Origin: Bactrocera neohumeralis
Lineage: Eukaryota > Arthropoda > Insecta > Diptera > Tephritidae
NCBI RefSeq assembly: GCF_024586455.1
Contig: NC_065923.1
Span: 4,467,501 to 4,531,500 of the forward strand
DNA: 64,000 nt
Reading direction: 5' to 3'
Under the pieces are notes generated by a model. The model was not told the DNA's origin and searched no databases. It saw only the letters and a list, made by a program, of their open reading frames with translations. Every line of letters starts with the position of its first letter. Position 1 is the stretch's first letter. The translations under genes were made by a program, and so were the position numbers. Positions 12,140-24,700 of the stretch are shown in pieces.

Positions 12140-14069
12140 TCAGTTAAGGTCTTTGCGAAAACTATCCTCGATGCTTGGATCGGCAATCATGATCGAGTTC
12201 TGATCCGCTAGCAGATCTAGCGCAGTCTCGTCCATTTGACTCAAATCCAGATCGAGCGAGTCGAAGATCTCACGCGACGAATAGTCGGAGAAGATGATTG
12301 CCGGTATATTGGTGTTGGTTGGCGTATTAGCGTGGTTCTGTGCATGGTGATGATGATGCTGTTGATGGTGGTGGTGTTGATGATGTTGTTGCTGGTGGTG
12401 TTGCGTCGTCTGCTGATGTTGGTTGTGAAGCGTGGATGCATTATTTGTGCCGTTGCCACCAACATGTGGCGCAGTCGAGACTCCACCCGTCAGCGTTGTT
12501 ATGCCCGGCGAGGAGGATGACAGTGGGGAGGCATGGTGCGGCGAATGCAGGGGCGAATGGTGCGGTGATGGTTGTGCTGAATGCGAGTGCAGCGACAGCG
12601 ACAATTGTTGGTGCTGATGATGCGGCGATTGCGCATTTATAGGAATCGGTAAGGGTGAAGACGGTGACGGCAGGCAGCCCAACGGTGAGGGTATGGGTGA
12701 AGAGTTCACTTCATTCGCTTGCGTCAGATTCACATTGTTGTTGCTGATGCGACAGGGACCGTTTGTTGTGGCGTTACTATTCGCGTTGCTGCCAGCCCCG
12801 GCACCATTGTTATTCAGCATTTGATGTGTGAGTATGCGTGTACCTTGGTGTGTGTTGTTGTTATTGCTGGTGTTGCCGCTGTTGTTGGTGTTACACGAGC
12901 CACCTCTACTACTTTGCGTCGTTGCCGTCACCGCTGAGCCGGACTCGCCCGTCAGATCGCTAAAGTCCAATTGTTTGCTCTGTGTTAGGGGCTGTGAATA
13001 AGGCGATCCATTGCCGAAGACATCGAAATCTAATGTGGTAAAGCTATTCTGTTGCTGCTGTTGCTGGCGCTGCTGCTGAAAGTGTTGCTGCAACTGCTGC
13101 TGCTGCTCAGGAGAGGAATTGCTGTCGCCTAGCGTGAACTGCTCAAAGTGATTATGGAACGAGGAGTTGAGACTGTTGAAGCCAGTATTTTCTGGCGCAG
13201 CTCCAGCTATTGCAGGTGAGTAGCGATCGAAGGCCTGCATGTTCTTTTCATTATAGGCCTGCATACTGGATCCGATCATGCCGGCCTGCGGATGCCGAAT
13301 TGGACTGGCTGGCGCGCTGATGTGTACCACATCATTGCTCGAGACGGACGTTAGCAGACCGGGTGAGGAGCCTGGACTGGGTGGATTCAATGGCTGCCGA
13401 TATTCGGTAAGATTGCCCGTCGAACTGGCGGCGCCCAGGGTAGGCAGGTTGGTGAATGTACCGGTTTGTGCGGTATTTTGTGTATTGGAGCCGTTGCCGG
13501 TTGGTGACTGAACGGCGAGATTTGTGAATGATAAATGCGGCGATGTTTGCGCTGCTGTAGGTGTGTTGGCGGCTGACGTGGGCGAGTGCTGTTGCTGCTG
13601 ATAAGGCGACGGTGGACCACCGCCTATGCCATTGCCATTGCCACCAGCCGGACTGAAGGGACTTGAGGACTGATCGCGCTCGCGGCCATTGTTGTGCGGT
13701 GACAGGATGGGCGAGAGCGTTTGCTGTTGTTGCTGCTGCTGGTGCATTAGTTGTTGTTGTGCGGGCGAGTAATGCAATGACGTTAGGTCCGGCAACGAAC
13801 CGGTATTGGCGAGCGCCAGTGTTTGCTCTTGCAGCGATTTGAATAGACTATTTATTGGCATATTGCAGTTAGTATATTTGGCATTGAATTGTTGCGGATG
13901 TTGCTGTTGGCTAACGCTACTCGCTGGCTGTTGTGCATGGTGCTGCTGGACATGTTGCTGTTGTGCTTGTTGTTGATGCATATGCTGTTGTTGCTGCTGC
14001 TGCTGAAAGTGTTGCTGCAACTGTTGATGTTGCTGCTGCAAGTGCAGATGCTGTTGACTGTGGTGCAGG

Positions 14070-14101
<32 letters not shown>

Positions 14102-14842
14102 ATGTAGCATCTGACCTTTCCGTCTTTGTGCTTGTGGACTGAAGCTGCGGCCAATATTTGGCGAATGAGATCGTTGATTGTGGTGCTGGTAATTGGCGTG
14201 CAGCGCATTCATATCCCCCATACCGCCCATGCCACCACCCGGCCCGAAACCGCCCTCTGCCGCTACTGCCATATTCAGCGTTTGATGAAGTGCCGAGTCA
14301 GAGTTGGAGCGCCGCCAACTGCTATCCATCGGCGGACTAAGATATGCGTTGTTGCTCATGCCCGCATTCATGCCGGTTGCGACGGCAGCACTGCTGCCAT
14401 ATGGCGAACGATCTTGTTTGCGCTCGGAGGGACGTCGCATCGGTCCGACGCCGACGCTGCGACCCCGTGACTCACGCGAATTGCTATTATGTGTGCCGTC
14501 CGGAGAGGCTCCACCACTGCCGCTGTTGGTGGTATTTGTTGCGCCGCCGCTATTGCCGGCACCACCGCCGTCCGCAGTGTTACCCACAACGCCTCCTCCA
14601 CCTCCGCCGCCACTGCCGCCTCCTCCTATACCAGCGCCACTTACCAAACTGGCATTTGTGGCGTGATTGCTGCCGACGTCAGTATTTACCAAACAGCATT
14701 CCAATATCTTCTGATTCGCTTGAGTCTCATCCATTTTAGTTGCGTAAACCTCTTTCATAATACGCTCGAACTCAGCGGTGCCCTCTTGCTGGCGCTGCTT
14801 CTGTAATGCGATTTTCTCACTAAATTTGCGCGGATTTGCCAT
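12140..14842 (-). CDS. Crtc: CREB-regulated transcription coactivator (CRTC/TORC)
   Basis: CRTC proteins are nucleocytoplasmic coactivators that bind the CREB bZIP and raise cAMP-responsive transcription. SIK/AMPK-type phosphorylation holds them in the cytoplasm with 14-3-3, and calcineurin releases them. The 900-residue frame has no intron. Residues 1-32 (MANPRKFSEKIALQKQ...EFERIMKEV) are the CREB-binding helix. The middle contains RESRGRSVGVGPMRRPSERK (about 123-141) and the SIK site WRRSNSDSAL, with Ser181 matching Ser171 of mammalian CRTC2. Then come long Gln/His and Ser/Pro-rich regions, NTGSLPDLTSLHY and SPHLSFTNLA blocks. The C-terminal activation domain ends ADPSIEDSFRKDLN, the normal family end. 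The ATG sits in ATCATGG at the conserved family start. Length is similar to Drosophila Crtc. The frame continues past the stop (see 11759-12139). Confidence 0.97.
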
Positions 14843-15360
14843 GATTTCAGTTCTTCGCTCGCTGCTGATTCGTCGTCGTTGTCTCTTCTGCCGGTGTTAG
14901 CTCGGCGGATTTTGTTACTGCAGCTGCTGTTGCTGTTGTTTCGTTACCGCTATGGGACAAACTCGTGCGTGTGTCGTGTGCCGCGTCCCTCTATTGGATT
15001 GCGTCTACTTGTCTGCGCTGTTGTACTGCTTGTGAAAACGTCAATACCAGACGTGCGGAAGCCGGCATAACATTCGCCGAATTGAATTTGTTTTGTTACG
15101 GTGGCAGCAGGCAGCAGGCGAACAATGACCGAACGACGACGCCGCGAAAACACATCCGTACCGAGCGACAACAACCGACGCATTGATAACAAAAACGACC
15201 AAACGGTTCGGTATGCGCGAAGAGTCAATGAAAATTTGCGAAGCACGCAAAGCGGAGAATCCACGAATATCGACGTTGTATTGGTGTGTTAGCGGGAGTT
15301 GTGTGCGGGGGCGTCGCCAAATGTATGCGGCGTTGGCGGCGGCATAAATTTTCACCAAAC
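14843..15360 (-). promoter_or_regulatory. CRTC 5' leader and probable proximal promoter
   Basis: Upstream of the CRTC ATG the DNA stays GC-richer and rich in CAACAG/CGACGA words typical of fly 5' UTRs, then becomes AT-rich beyond about 15,360. The leader could contain sizeable upstream frames on the minus strand (a 104-codon one at 14950-15264 and a 105-codon one at 15041-15358, in different frames) if transcription starts far enough upstream. No TATA box or certain initiator was identified, so the start site is unknown. Confidence 0.45.
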
Positions 15361-15772
15361 ATCCATATGAATATGATTATTGTTTTCATTGGTGTTGTTG
15401 TGGTTTGATTTGCATTTCCATTGTTTAATAAATTTTTTATATTCGTCGTTAATATTGCGAAGAGTGTTGATAAAGATGAAAGAGAGAAAACGAAAACAAA
15501 TAATATTAATAATATTAGACAAAGAATGCAAAAGCTTTTCGTGAATATGGTGATGAAGGGATGGAGGCAAGAGTGATATGAGTAATGCAAGCGATGAATA
15601 AAATGTGGAAGCGCAGCGTCAATTAAACCCAATATGGTTGAGGCCGTGTCGGGAATCTTAAATTTTTAATAGGTTACAATACTTATAATTAATTTTCTGT
15701 GTCTGTAAAAGGCTTGCGGGGGAGAATGGTGGCGTAATGACATAATTGTGACTATTTTTGGATAATATATGT
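15361..15772. other. Non-coding DNA upstream of CRTC
   Basis: AT-rich, with CA/GA-rich patches on the plus strand. No gene is supported. It may contain distal promoter sequence of the minus-strand CRTC gene. Confidence 0.4.
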
Positions 15773-15865
15773 AAATATATATGACTATTTTGTGATAAAA
15801 ACGGCAAAGAATATATTCGTGTTTTCATTAAATGACGTTTTAATGAAAAATATTTATTGAAGTCG
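15773..15865. repeat. Direct repeat, first copy (about 90 bp)
   Basis: The sequence around ATGACTATTTTGTGATAAAA, then ATTCGTGTTTTC, then GTTTTAATGAAAAATATTTA recurs with small indels at about 16553-16646 in the same orientation, 780 bp away. It flanks mariner remnants and indicates a local segmental duplication or shared transposon flank. Confidence 0.6.
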
Positions 15866-15983
15866 CGAGTTTTTTCACAAGCCAACATAGTTTGAAACTG
15901 GTATCTACGTTATTTGACTGCGTGGTTGTATACACACATAAGTTGTGACAAAAAAGTACACGGAAATTGTAAATAAATACCTC

Positions 15984-16424
15984 GGATAAATGATATTTCA
16001 AAAACACGTACAGACAGAGCTCGATATCTCGCGACTCCGTTCATAAGATTTTGGTGAATATTTTGAGTATGAGACGCGTTCTTGTTCTACTCGTCCCGAT
16101 AGCGCTGAATTTTTTTCAAAAAGAGTACGATAAACAAGTTTCGTTGGACATGCTTGTTCGTTAGAATTCTGATCCCACATATAATCATAGGATGGAACCC
16201 GTTTTCAGTCGACAAAATTCCTAAAAGTATGAAGGCCATCCCAAAAGTGGAATAAAAATTGTTGGCATAATATTTCAATGGGATGACTTTGAAAGCATCA
16301 TAAGAATTGAAATTAAATATTTTGCGTCTTATTTACAATTGGTCAATGTTTAAAAATTTAAAGCGTTTCGGTTTCTTTAATTTTGATTTTTTTTGTTGAT
16401 TGTTTTTGTTGGCGTGTGCCCCTG
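15984..16424 (+). mobile_element. Internally deleted irritans-type mariner remnant, copy A
   Basis: Starts at GGATAAATGATATTTCAAAA, a presumed terminal repeat. About 16015-16170 encodes a mariner transposase piece in the plus direction: LDISRDSVHKILVNILSMRR, then a piece reading KEYDKQVSLDMLVR. After a stop and a large deletion it jumps to the family C-terminus (PVFS, then KAIPK). The catalytic core containing DNAPSH is missing. The tail from about 16355 is nearly identical to that of copy B (AAAGCGTTTCGGTTTCTTTA). Confidence 0.75.
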
Positions 16425-16552
16425 ACAATTGGTATCTACGTCGGCGGGTACTATCCATATTCCAAGCGAAGCCAGGTTTCCACTTGGTCCCAACGGGAGG
16501 GGAGGTCTTCCTCTCTCTGACTTAATTCGCGTGGTTGTATATTCGCCGTGGC

Positions 16553-16646
16553 AAATATATAACTATTTTGTGATAAAATACAGGACAAAAATTCGTGTTT
16601 TCCTATTAAATGTTGGCACGTTTTAATGAAAAATATTTATTAAGTC
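16553..16646. repeat. Direct repeat, second copy (about 90 bp)
   Basis: Same orientation as 15773-15865, with the common words AACTATTTTGTGATAAAA, ATTCGTGTTTTC and GTTTTAATGAAAAATATTTA separated by slightly different spacing. It lies between mariner remnants A and B. Confidence 0.6.
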
Positions 16647-16778
16647 ACTACCAGACATACACCTAGAGAAAGATATTTCAAAAACATGGTATTTTCTGCA
16701 GCTCGATAAATGGTTGTAACAAAAGTTGACAAAAAAACGATTGTGTATTCACGTGTTGTTCAATAAACAGCCGTTTCC

Positions 16779-17755
16779 ACAGTAAATGATATTTCAAAAC
16801 ATGTATTTTGATAAATCTGCTTGCACCTTAATCAGTTTGTTTTGGGCTTTAAACACAATAAGAACGCGATTGAGGAGGCTAATCTCTTTGTTTACTGCAG
16901 CTGCTTAAGTTCCATACACCTCAGAGAGCTCGCAATTTTTACAATGGAAAAAAATTCGAAAAAAAACGTCTAATCAAAGAAGTGCCAGGTAGCTCGGAAC
17001 TTAACCATTTTTCGTAGAATTTTCGAGCATTACCCGTCGCGACTCAGTCAATCAGACATTTGTTTCGTCAAGGCTGAATTTACCGACCGTAGTGCTCACC
17101 CTGGCGTTAAAGTCGCCAAGCGATGGCGGGGGCAGCTTCAGATCTTTGAAGCATGCCTCGTTCTAGACGACATTCACCGGAGTGATGCAAATATTAAAAA
17201 AGTAAAGAATATGGAAATCGACAGGGAAGTTTTAGAGAGATGGCAAGAAAGCTTGATATTTCGCGACTCCGTTCATAAGATTTTGGTGAATATTTTGAGT
17301 ATGAGGCGCGCTCTTGTTCTACTCGTCCCGATAGCGCTGAATATTTTCAAAAAGAGTACGATAAACAAGTTTCGTTGGACATGCTTGTTCGTTAGAATTC
17401 TGATCCCACATTCATGGAGAGCAGTATAACTGCCGGTGAGACATGGGCTTATGAGTGGAGTGGAACCCGTTTTCAGCCGATCGAAGAGATAAAACAAAAT
17501 TCGCTGAAGGAGCTGAAGGCCATCCCAAAAAGTGCTTATGAAAAGTGTTTCGAGAATTGGAAAAATTGTTGGCATAACAGTACTACATCAAGTGGGGATT
17601 ACTGTGAAAGCATCGAAATAAGAATTGAAGAATAATTAAATATTTTGCGTCTTATTTACAATTGTTCAATGTTGAAAAATTTAAAGCGTTTCGGTTTCTT
17701 TAATTTTGATTTTTTTTGTTGATTGTTTTTGTTGGAGGTAACCTACGTGTGCCCC
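16779..17755 (+). mobile_element. Irritans-type mariner remnant, copy B
   Basis: Starts at AGTAAATGATATTTCAAAAC. It keeps more of the element than copy A: a degenerate N-terminal helix-turn-helix part (ATGGAAAAAAATTCG near 16944), the linker (IFRDSVHKILVNILSMRRAL, about 17258-17316), and SDPTFM/ETW-like sequence near 17400-17450 (GETWAYEWSGT). Then comes the family C-terminus, ELKAIPKSAYEKCFENWKN followed by SGDYCE (about 17512-17610). The block between GETW and the C-terminus, including the second and third catalytic Asp, is deleted. Stops and frameshifts show it is inactive. Confidence 0.8.
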
Positions 17756-20700
17756 TTAATAGTATTAAATATAGTAAGAGAAGTCCGAAATATCTCCATT
17801 CGAAATGATCCTTTCTCCCCAGAAGGACCCAAACAATCTCACTTCGTTATCCAACTTCCGAGTTCTTCGCCATTCACTTTCTCCCACAGATTTCAGTGAG
17901 TAAAAATAGTTAATGAAAGAAATGGGCAGACATCAGATTTTAAAGAATGAAATTATAGCCTCGAAACTCCGCCACAAAGCAAATGCTTTTAGATACAAAC
18001 TTGAAAAAGGAAAAAGCAAAAATACAAACCAATCGATTCCTTATTTCTCAACTTCAAATTGTAAAGAACTATACAAATCTATGCATGCATGTATGTATGT
18101 ATGTATGCGTTGGTGAGCACATAGAATTTACACACAAAAGGTTAGTCAACCCTGTGTAAACTATATTTAGATTTGTGCACATCTTCAAAATTCTAAGTAT
18201 GCGCTACACACACACACACACCCAAATTCAAAGTAAGGAAAATAAACACACACACATAAGCGCATTTCTCGATCTCTTGAATGGAATTTTCGCCTGCACA
18301 GATTTGGCACACATTTGCCGTGTGAGGCACAACTCCCACAACGCCAATGCATTCGCTCTACGCACGCGAGGCCAAAAGCTTTGCGCTGCCTGGGGCTCTG
18401 ACTATGCCAACGGCTGCGGAAATGGTCGTGGTCATGGGATTGTGTGCGTTGACTATGTCACTGCGGCACTCTGGCCGCCATCGAGCGATCCAACTGGCAG
18501 CGCGGCGCATAAATGCCACAAATATTTCGCGTTGCTGAGAAATTCAGACAGCGCAAGTGTTGTCTTCACATTCCTGCTGCCACAATATTTACATACAATC
18601 TTATATAATATATTATATATATATATATATATGTGTGTATATGTGTAACGTATATTGAAGAATTGGTTAGAATTTCAGCTGATTGATTTTTTGGATTTTA
18701 TTTTACTGTATATAATTTCTTTGTTTGCTGTGTGGCAGACAAGTCGGCTGCCGCTTGAGAGCGGAACATTTGCTTGCTGCACAGACATTCACACATTCAT
18801 GTTTATGTTTATGCATGTGGTGGTATATACATACGTGAAGCTCAAACATTTGACAAATGTGCGCCGTGTTTGTGCAAGGATTAGCTACAAGGTTAATCTT
18901 TTCGCAGCTTTTATCATTGAATTGATAAGATTTTACGCTGAGGCTGTATTCCTAATTAAAAGTGTTTGAAAAGCTGTGGCAGTCAAATGCGAAATATACT
19001 GAAAATTTGGTTTGATAAGAACGGGTACTCATGTGCCTGCATATTTTTTGTGCGGTTAAAGTGTTCCTAACTAAGCACTGTCTCTTAATTTGCTGCACTC
19101 AAAGAGTACTAAGGAATTATTTCATTAATCCAAACCAATTTTAATGGAGTCGTTATAGGAATCCAACGTGTGCTTCCAGTTCCGAGCTACCTTTTGTGAA
19201 AGATCGGGTGTGATGGCTTATTAATAAGTTTTACTGAAAGTCCGATTGCCTAGCATCAATATAACTTAATATATATCTCTTGATTTTTGGTGATAAGTAT
19301 CAGCCGATAATATTTAAGGTCATGATACCGACCTGCACATTGATCGACTGCATGTCAAGAATGGGACCCGCAAATGGATTTGATTCATCATACCAAATGC
19401 TTCAGTAATGGATCCATACCTTCTGGAATAGTTGCTTTGAAAAGTGTGAATTTCGTCTTACCTTTATATAAAAAGTCTACGGTCTTAGTAATTTGAAGCT
19501 TTTCCATCTACTTACAATAATATTTAATTAAACAATTATCTATACTTTTACCTAAACTTTCCGCAGCGGGTCTAAAACTTAAATATTTTGTTCAATACAT
19601 AAAATCATAACCGTTGGAGGGTTCTCTTAATCTAATCATTCGACAATGTGATTTCAGATACACTACTTTTCACCTCAGATGTGCAACAAACATACTGATA
19701 GATAAACGAGTGTGCTTTGTATACATAAATACTTAGTATATGTATTTCATTTTACTGTTATAATGTCGACTCACTTTGATAAACCGTAACACAGATAAGC
19801 AGATGAGTCAAATGGAACAATTAATTAAAGCAAATGCGTATTTTTGGAGGGAAACGTACGAATATCTATACAGATACGAATACTATGTGTGGGCAATGAA
19901 ATTATTTCCTGGCTTTGTTGTCTAAACTCGATCTTATCATTCGCCTACTGGAGTATTCATATGGGCAACGCTTACATATGAGGCGTATTATATTCGAATA
20001 TGTACATGTTAGTATAATTTAAGGGCTGTGGCTACTCTAAATAATGTGTGCATCAGTCTATTTCAAGATTTAGTTTTGGAAAATCTGTTTTTTATAGTTT
20101 CCAAAGACATTAGAAGCTCTAAGCCAGAATCAAAGGCTTTTACTGAATATCAAAAGTTGAATTATCTGAAAGAAAACACTTTTTGCCAATTTCGGGGTTC
20201 CTTGAAGTAATCTACCGTTGGATCTAGAAAATGAGCTGTTTACACAGAATGGGAGCATACAAAAGAATTTCAGATAAGCTGGATTAAGCGACATGCAAAG
20301 AGGTGGTTAATATTGGGTAGTCGAAAAAGTCTTTTCGTATTTCTAATCAAACTTCAACTTCTTTTTTTAATAAACAATATTTACAATTTTGGTCGACCAC
20401 TTTTTGCCATTTTTCCGCTAGAAACATTATTCCATCACTTTTATCAGTGTAAGTCAAAAATTTCGAAATTTTCAGAACGGAATTGAGCGAACCATTGTTG
20501 CACTACACGAACTGATACAGCATTGTCTCCGTAAACTTCACAAGTTTCATTGGTGGATCACTTTAGTTTATGGAAGCAAATCTGAGATCTTCGTTTCTAA
20601 CGACTGCCCTTTTTAGCTTAAAAAAAATACAAGCTTGAAGAGAATTACAAGTCCAGTTTTTTATGCGGAGAGCGGTATGTTATTCATAATTATTTTCATG

Positions 20701-21750
20701 CATTAAATGTATTTTCTATATTTGATTCTTAAAAAATTTCTTTCCCGACTTCAAACTTTTTCATTATGATATAATTTCTGCCCACTTCTCTTTCTTTCCA
20801 ACATTTTTGCATTAATTGTATCAAAACAGACTCGCCAATATTTAAATTCCTGGAATTGGAATGAAATATGTGTTTTCAGTCTACAGCGCGCCATTTGCGC
20901 TAGATTTACATTTTTAGAAACTGGTTCAGAAATAAGTTTCTACTGAATTACTAAACTTCGGTTGCTAAACAAAAGTTACTGAAGCCAAAATATTAGTAGA
21001 CACACTCCGCCACCTACAGCAGCACCAAATATCGAATACCATTCAAGAAGTATAAGTAGAAGAAGAAGACGCTTGACGTCATGGAAATAAGCTGTTAAGA
21101 AATTCAAATACTTTGCGGCACACTTGTTTGAACTACTATTCCAATGTGCAGACATCAAAGAAAAAATCGAACACAAACGAGACAAATAAGGCAGAATCAA
21201 GCGCGGGTACTGTCGAGCACTATACATATAGTGCCGCAATTTAAAATTTGTTGGTATTTTGAACCGATTACAAGGCAGAAGGAAGATATAGATCGATATC
21301 TTACAATCGAAATGTGCTAAAAAAAATATCATAGTGAAATATGTTCCATTTTAATCAATATATATGGTATATTGATGGATATCAGTATACTGTATATGGG
21401 TGCTGGAGGAGAGGACTATATAGACGTATACTTATGATCAATTTTCAGTATCAAAGCGTCTTCTCATTAATTAACATATATGGTGTAAAATAACCAGGGA
21501 AAATCGTATTAGGCATTGAAATCTGAGATATGAGATCTCTTTTAAGAGAGGGAGGTACTACGGCCATTATACAACTTGAGATAGATCGACATTAGAACCT
21601 ACTGTATGTGCAGTCCAATTTAAAGGTATTGTTTAAACGTAAGGCACTTTACCCTCTCTAACCAAGTTTGATTCTCAAAATTGTAATTGGAGGTCGTGAC
21701 CACACTCACCTTCCAAAACTTTTGAAACCACATATGACCCTCCTTACTAT
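17756..21750. other. Mostly non-coding DNA with a GC-richer patch at 18,290-18,580
   Basis: No gene is supported. A GC-richer patch at 18290-18580 stands out from AT-rich surroundings and has a 157-codon plus-strand frame (18175-18648) that includes CA repeats and has no recognisable domain. It may be conserved regulatory DNA, such as an enhancer. CA and TATG/TA simple repeats occur near 18207-18255 and 18600-18645. A transposon remnant at 20314-20600 is listed separately. Confidence 0.4.
20314..20600 (-). mobile_element. Deleted mariner-like remnant (same family as 41,217-42,000)
   Basis: Begins with GTAGTCGAAAAAGTCTTTTC, a likely terminal repeat. It contains TTGGTCGACCACTTTTTGCC and CTGATACAGCATTGTCTCCG, both nearly repeated in the longer copy near 41280 and 41933. 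Read on the minus strand it joins the N-terminal piece (around KLVKFTETML) directly to the C-terminal piece. Nearly all the transposase between them has been lost. Confidence 0.65.
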
Positions 21751-24700
21751 AACTGCCTGACAGCGCTCTTAATTCGGAATACTTGTGGCGCCTAGCTCTG
21801 CAGTTTTTAATTCATTCATTTTTATTAGCAGCAAATATAATAGCAAATATGAAACAACTGCAATAACAACAACAGCATACTTCGAAAAAAAAACAGTTAA
21901 AAAGAACAATGGCAACAACAACAAGAGCAATATTATCAGTGTCAAAGTAATTTCATTTAAATAAACACGAAATGGCGCGCGAACGCGATTCAACACTGTG
22001 CCGAAAGATCAACGGCGGGCGTCGAGCTGAGCGGAGCAGCGCAACGTTTACATTCCGCTTTTGCCAATGCTGTTGCCCTGTACCTGCATGCCAGCGTGTA
22101 TATGTACGTATGTATGCGCGGAGTTAAGGCCCTCGGCTGGGCGCGATAAACAAATCGGCGAGAAGCCAATTTTAGTTTTTGCCACAAGCGAGTTAGCTAA
22201 ATTTAGATAGGCTTGCTATTTGATAGATGGATTTGGGTAAAAATAAGCGCATTACTTTTAGCGAACTCGCTCACTCGTGCCGACTTGATAACGAAAAGAG
22301 AAAGGGTGAAGGCGGTAAGCGGTCTGTGCATGGTGAACGGTGTGTAAGAAATCATAAAAATTCTTCTAATTTTGTTGTTGTAAAATGGCTTTTGCTGATT
22401 GCACAAATAAAAATGTGTTAAGTACATCAATGCAAACAGGGTGTTTCATAAGGTTGTTTCGCCTTTATTTAATGAAGAGAAACGTTAAGAGGGCTATTTT
22501 TGTGGGGGATCCCCAGCTGGCTTCGCAATAGAATCAGATTTACTTAAACTCAAAGATCGTAAAAGTTAATGGCTAATTCGTATAACTGCGGCTCACATAA
22601 AGCCACTCAAATAGCTTTAAATTGTGCTGGAATATATGTATCTATTATTGTGCAACGTGACATCGGACCAACAACACAAATAAATTTCTTTTATTTTCAG
22701 CTAAACAATTTTCAGAAATTTCCCATTCACACCAAATTATTAGTTTCAGCAGAAATATGGACTGAAATAATGCCACCGTTTGGAAATCCACACTAATAAT
22801 TACTCTCCTGATCCCGTAATAGCTTTCCGATGCTCACCCTTGTATCTTCGTTTGCTAACATAGTCCAAAGTGAAAATCTACTTCGTTTGACAAGTTTAGT
22901 TTTCGAAAAATCTTTCTCTTCAAAAGCTGTTGAAACATAAAGCGATTAATTTCATTCCACGAGGATGATGATGAGTCGCTTTGAAACAACATATACGATA
23001 TTTTTCACCCAACCGATACATACAATTTATGACGGATATATTTGTTAATCCGTTTTCGAATTTCAATTTGTAAAACTCCTCTCCACAATTTGCACTCCGT
23101 GTGATTATTTCATTTATTATTGCGTTTCAAAAGCATTAAATTATAAATTCTAAACAAAAGTACGATCGTTGTAAAAATGGGGGACTTTCATGAGTAAGCT
23201 TGCATCAGAGGTTTTAAAGGTACAGAATTCCCGCACTAATATTCTACTGCGTGCGCCATTAAAACTTGATAAGATTTGACACAAAACCACGAGTTCATTA
23301 CAGTATGAACCTAAATGTTAGCAACAGTAATCCCCAAATATTTTTTCGCGTTACTAATATGTAACGTTTCTTTATTTCGTTGGTTTTGTGGTTTGTTGTT
23401 AAAAAAATATCAACCAACCACTTTCGATAGATATTTTATCCCAATTATGACTTGTATGACATTGTTAGACAAATGCCTTGATTCTAGATCGTGATTAGTG
23501 CAACCACACACGTTGTGTTTGAACAATTTTTGTTAGGGCTAGTCAAAAACCGATGTTGTTTCAGAATCTACTGAAACTATCATGAATCTATAAATATATT
23601 TTGCAAAATTGAGATGGAGACGGTGAGATTATTGTATGTTTCAACATTATTTTCAGTCACATGTGAACTATAGGGTAGAGGACTGGGCTCTTTTAAAGCA
23701 GTCAAAAAGTACGACTTTCGAAAAGTGGCCGTAGAAATTTACCGAATGATCAATATACAAATGTATTCAAATAAAAATGTTGCATGTTATATTCAGCTTA
23801 TAAAAGAACTATCTTGAATTCTTTGATATCTTCGTTTTATAAAAAGTTACAGATCAAGAACAAATCACAATTCAGCCCACTCCGGCTGCTCAGTCAAAGG
23901 CTACGAAAATTTCGACATTTTCTACATTAAGAAGAATTCAAGAAGATCTATCGTATTGTCTTAAAAAAATCTCTATAAGACCTATGGCAGAGTATGAATA
24001 AAGAACCCATGCAAAAAAAGCTGAAACTAAGTAAAACAACTCGACAGATCTTTCAGCGAACGCCACTTTGTTGTCTATTTTCGGGTTTTTTGGCCGTAGT
24101 ATATTAGATATGTTAATACCAAGAGCGCTACTTGTATTTCTAAGAAGATTACTGTTTCACCCTGCTTTGCTTCTTAAGGTCCGTATCCAGCTCTTAAGTA
24201 ATTGCTCCAGAAAAAAAAATCCTTATTTCTTGAGCTGTAGTCAAGTACCTGGTTACGCATTGTGAAGGATTCACATTAGAAGAGCAAGAGGAAATAAACA
24301 AAGAAAATAAACTTATATGTGTAAGTATATAAAGATTGGTAAGTTTTATACAAAATTTTCGAAATGAACTGTATTTCTTACTAATGATTTTAAGTAATTT
24401 TAGGATGAATTTAATGATAACTTTGAATTTCTTTCAAGAAACAATTGTTGATTTCATGTTTCTTCGCAAAACCAGCATTGCCAAATTCGCATTTTCTTGA
24501 AAAAATGTATTAAAAATTAGCACTAGATATCTTGAAAACTGCACACTAGAACCAGAAAATTTTCCGCAGGAAATTTTCTTAACCACTTCTTAAACTTTTT
24601 TTTATATGAAGTTTTTACAATACTTGAGAGCTGGGTACTAAGTTTTACTCTGAGAGGCTTCTGAGTTGGAAAGATTTGAGTGGAGTGTACGGTACATACA

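Noticed and set aside
12140..12142. Selenocysteine at the CRTC TGA
   Set aside because: CRTC proteins are not selenoproteins, the position is the conserved family terminus, and I saw no convincing SECIS-like element. Readthrough or a true stop is simpler.
12236..14806. Many frames of 60-130 codons on both strands across the CRTC coding region
   Set aside because: They are shadows of the repetitive, GC-rich CRTC frame (poly-Leu, poly-Cys or poly-Val products from CAG/CAC repeats read in other frames).
18175..18648. 157-codon plus-strand frame
   Set aside because: It begins in a CA repeat and ends in a TA/TG repeat. Only the middle is complex sequence, with no domain.
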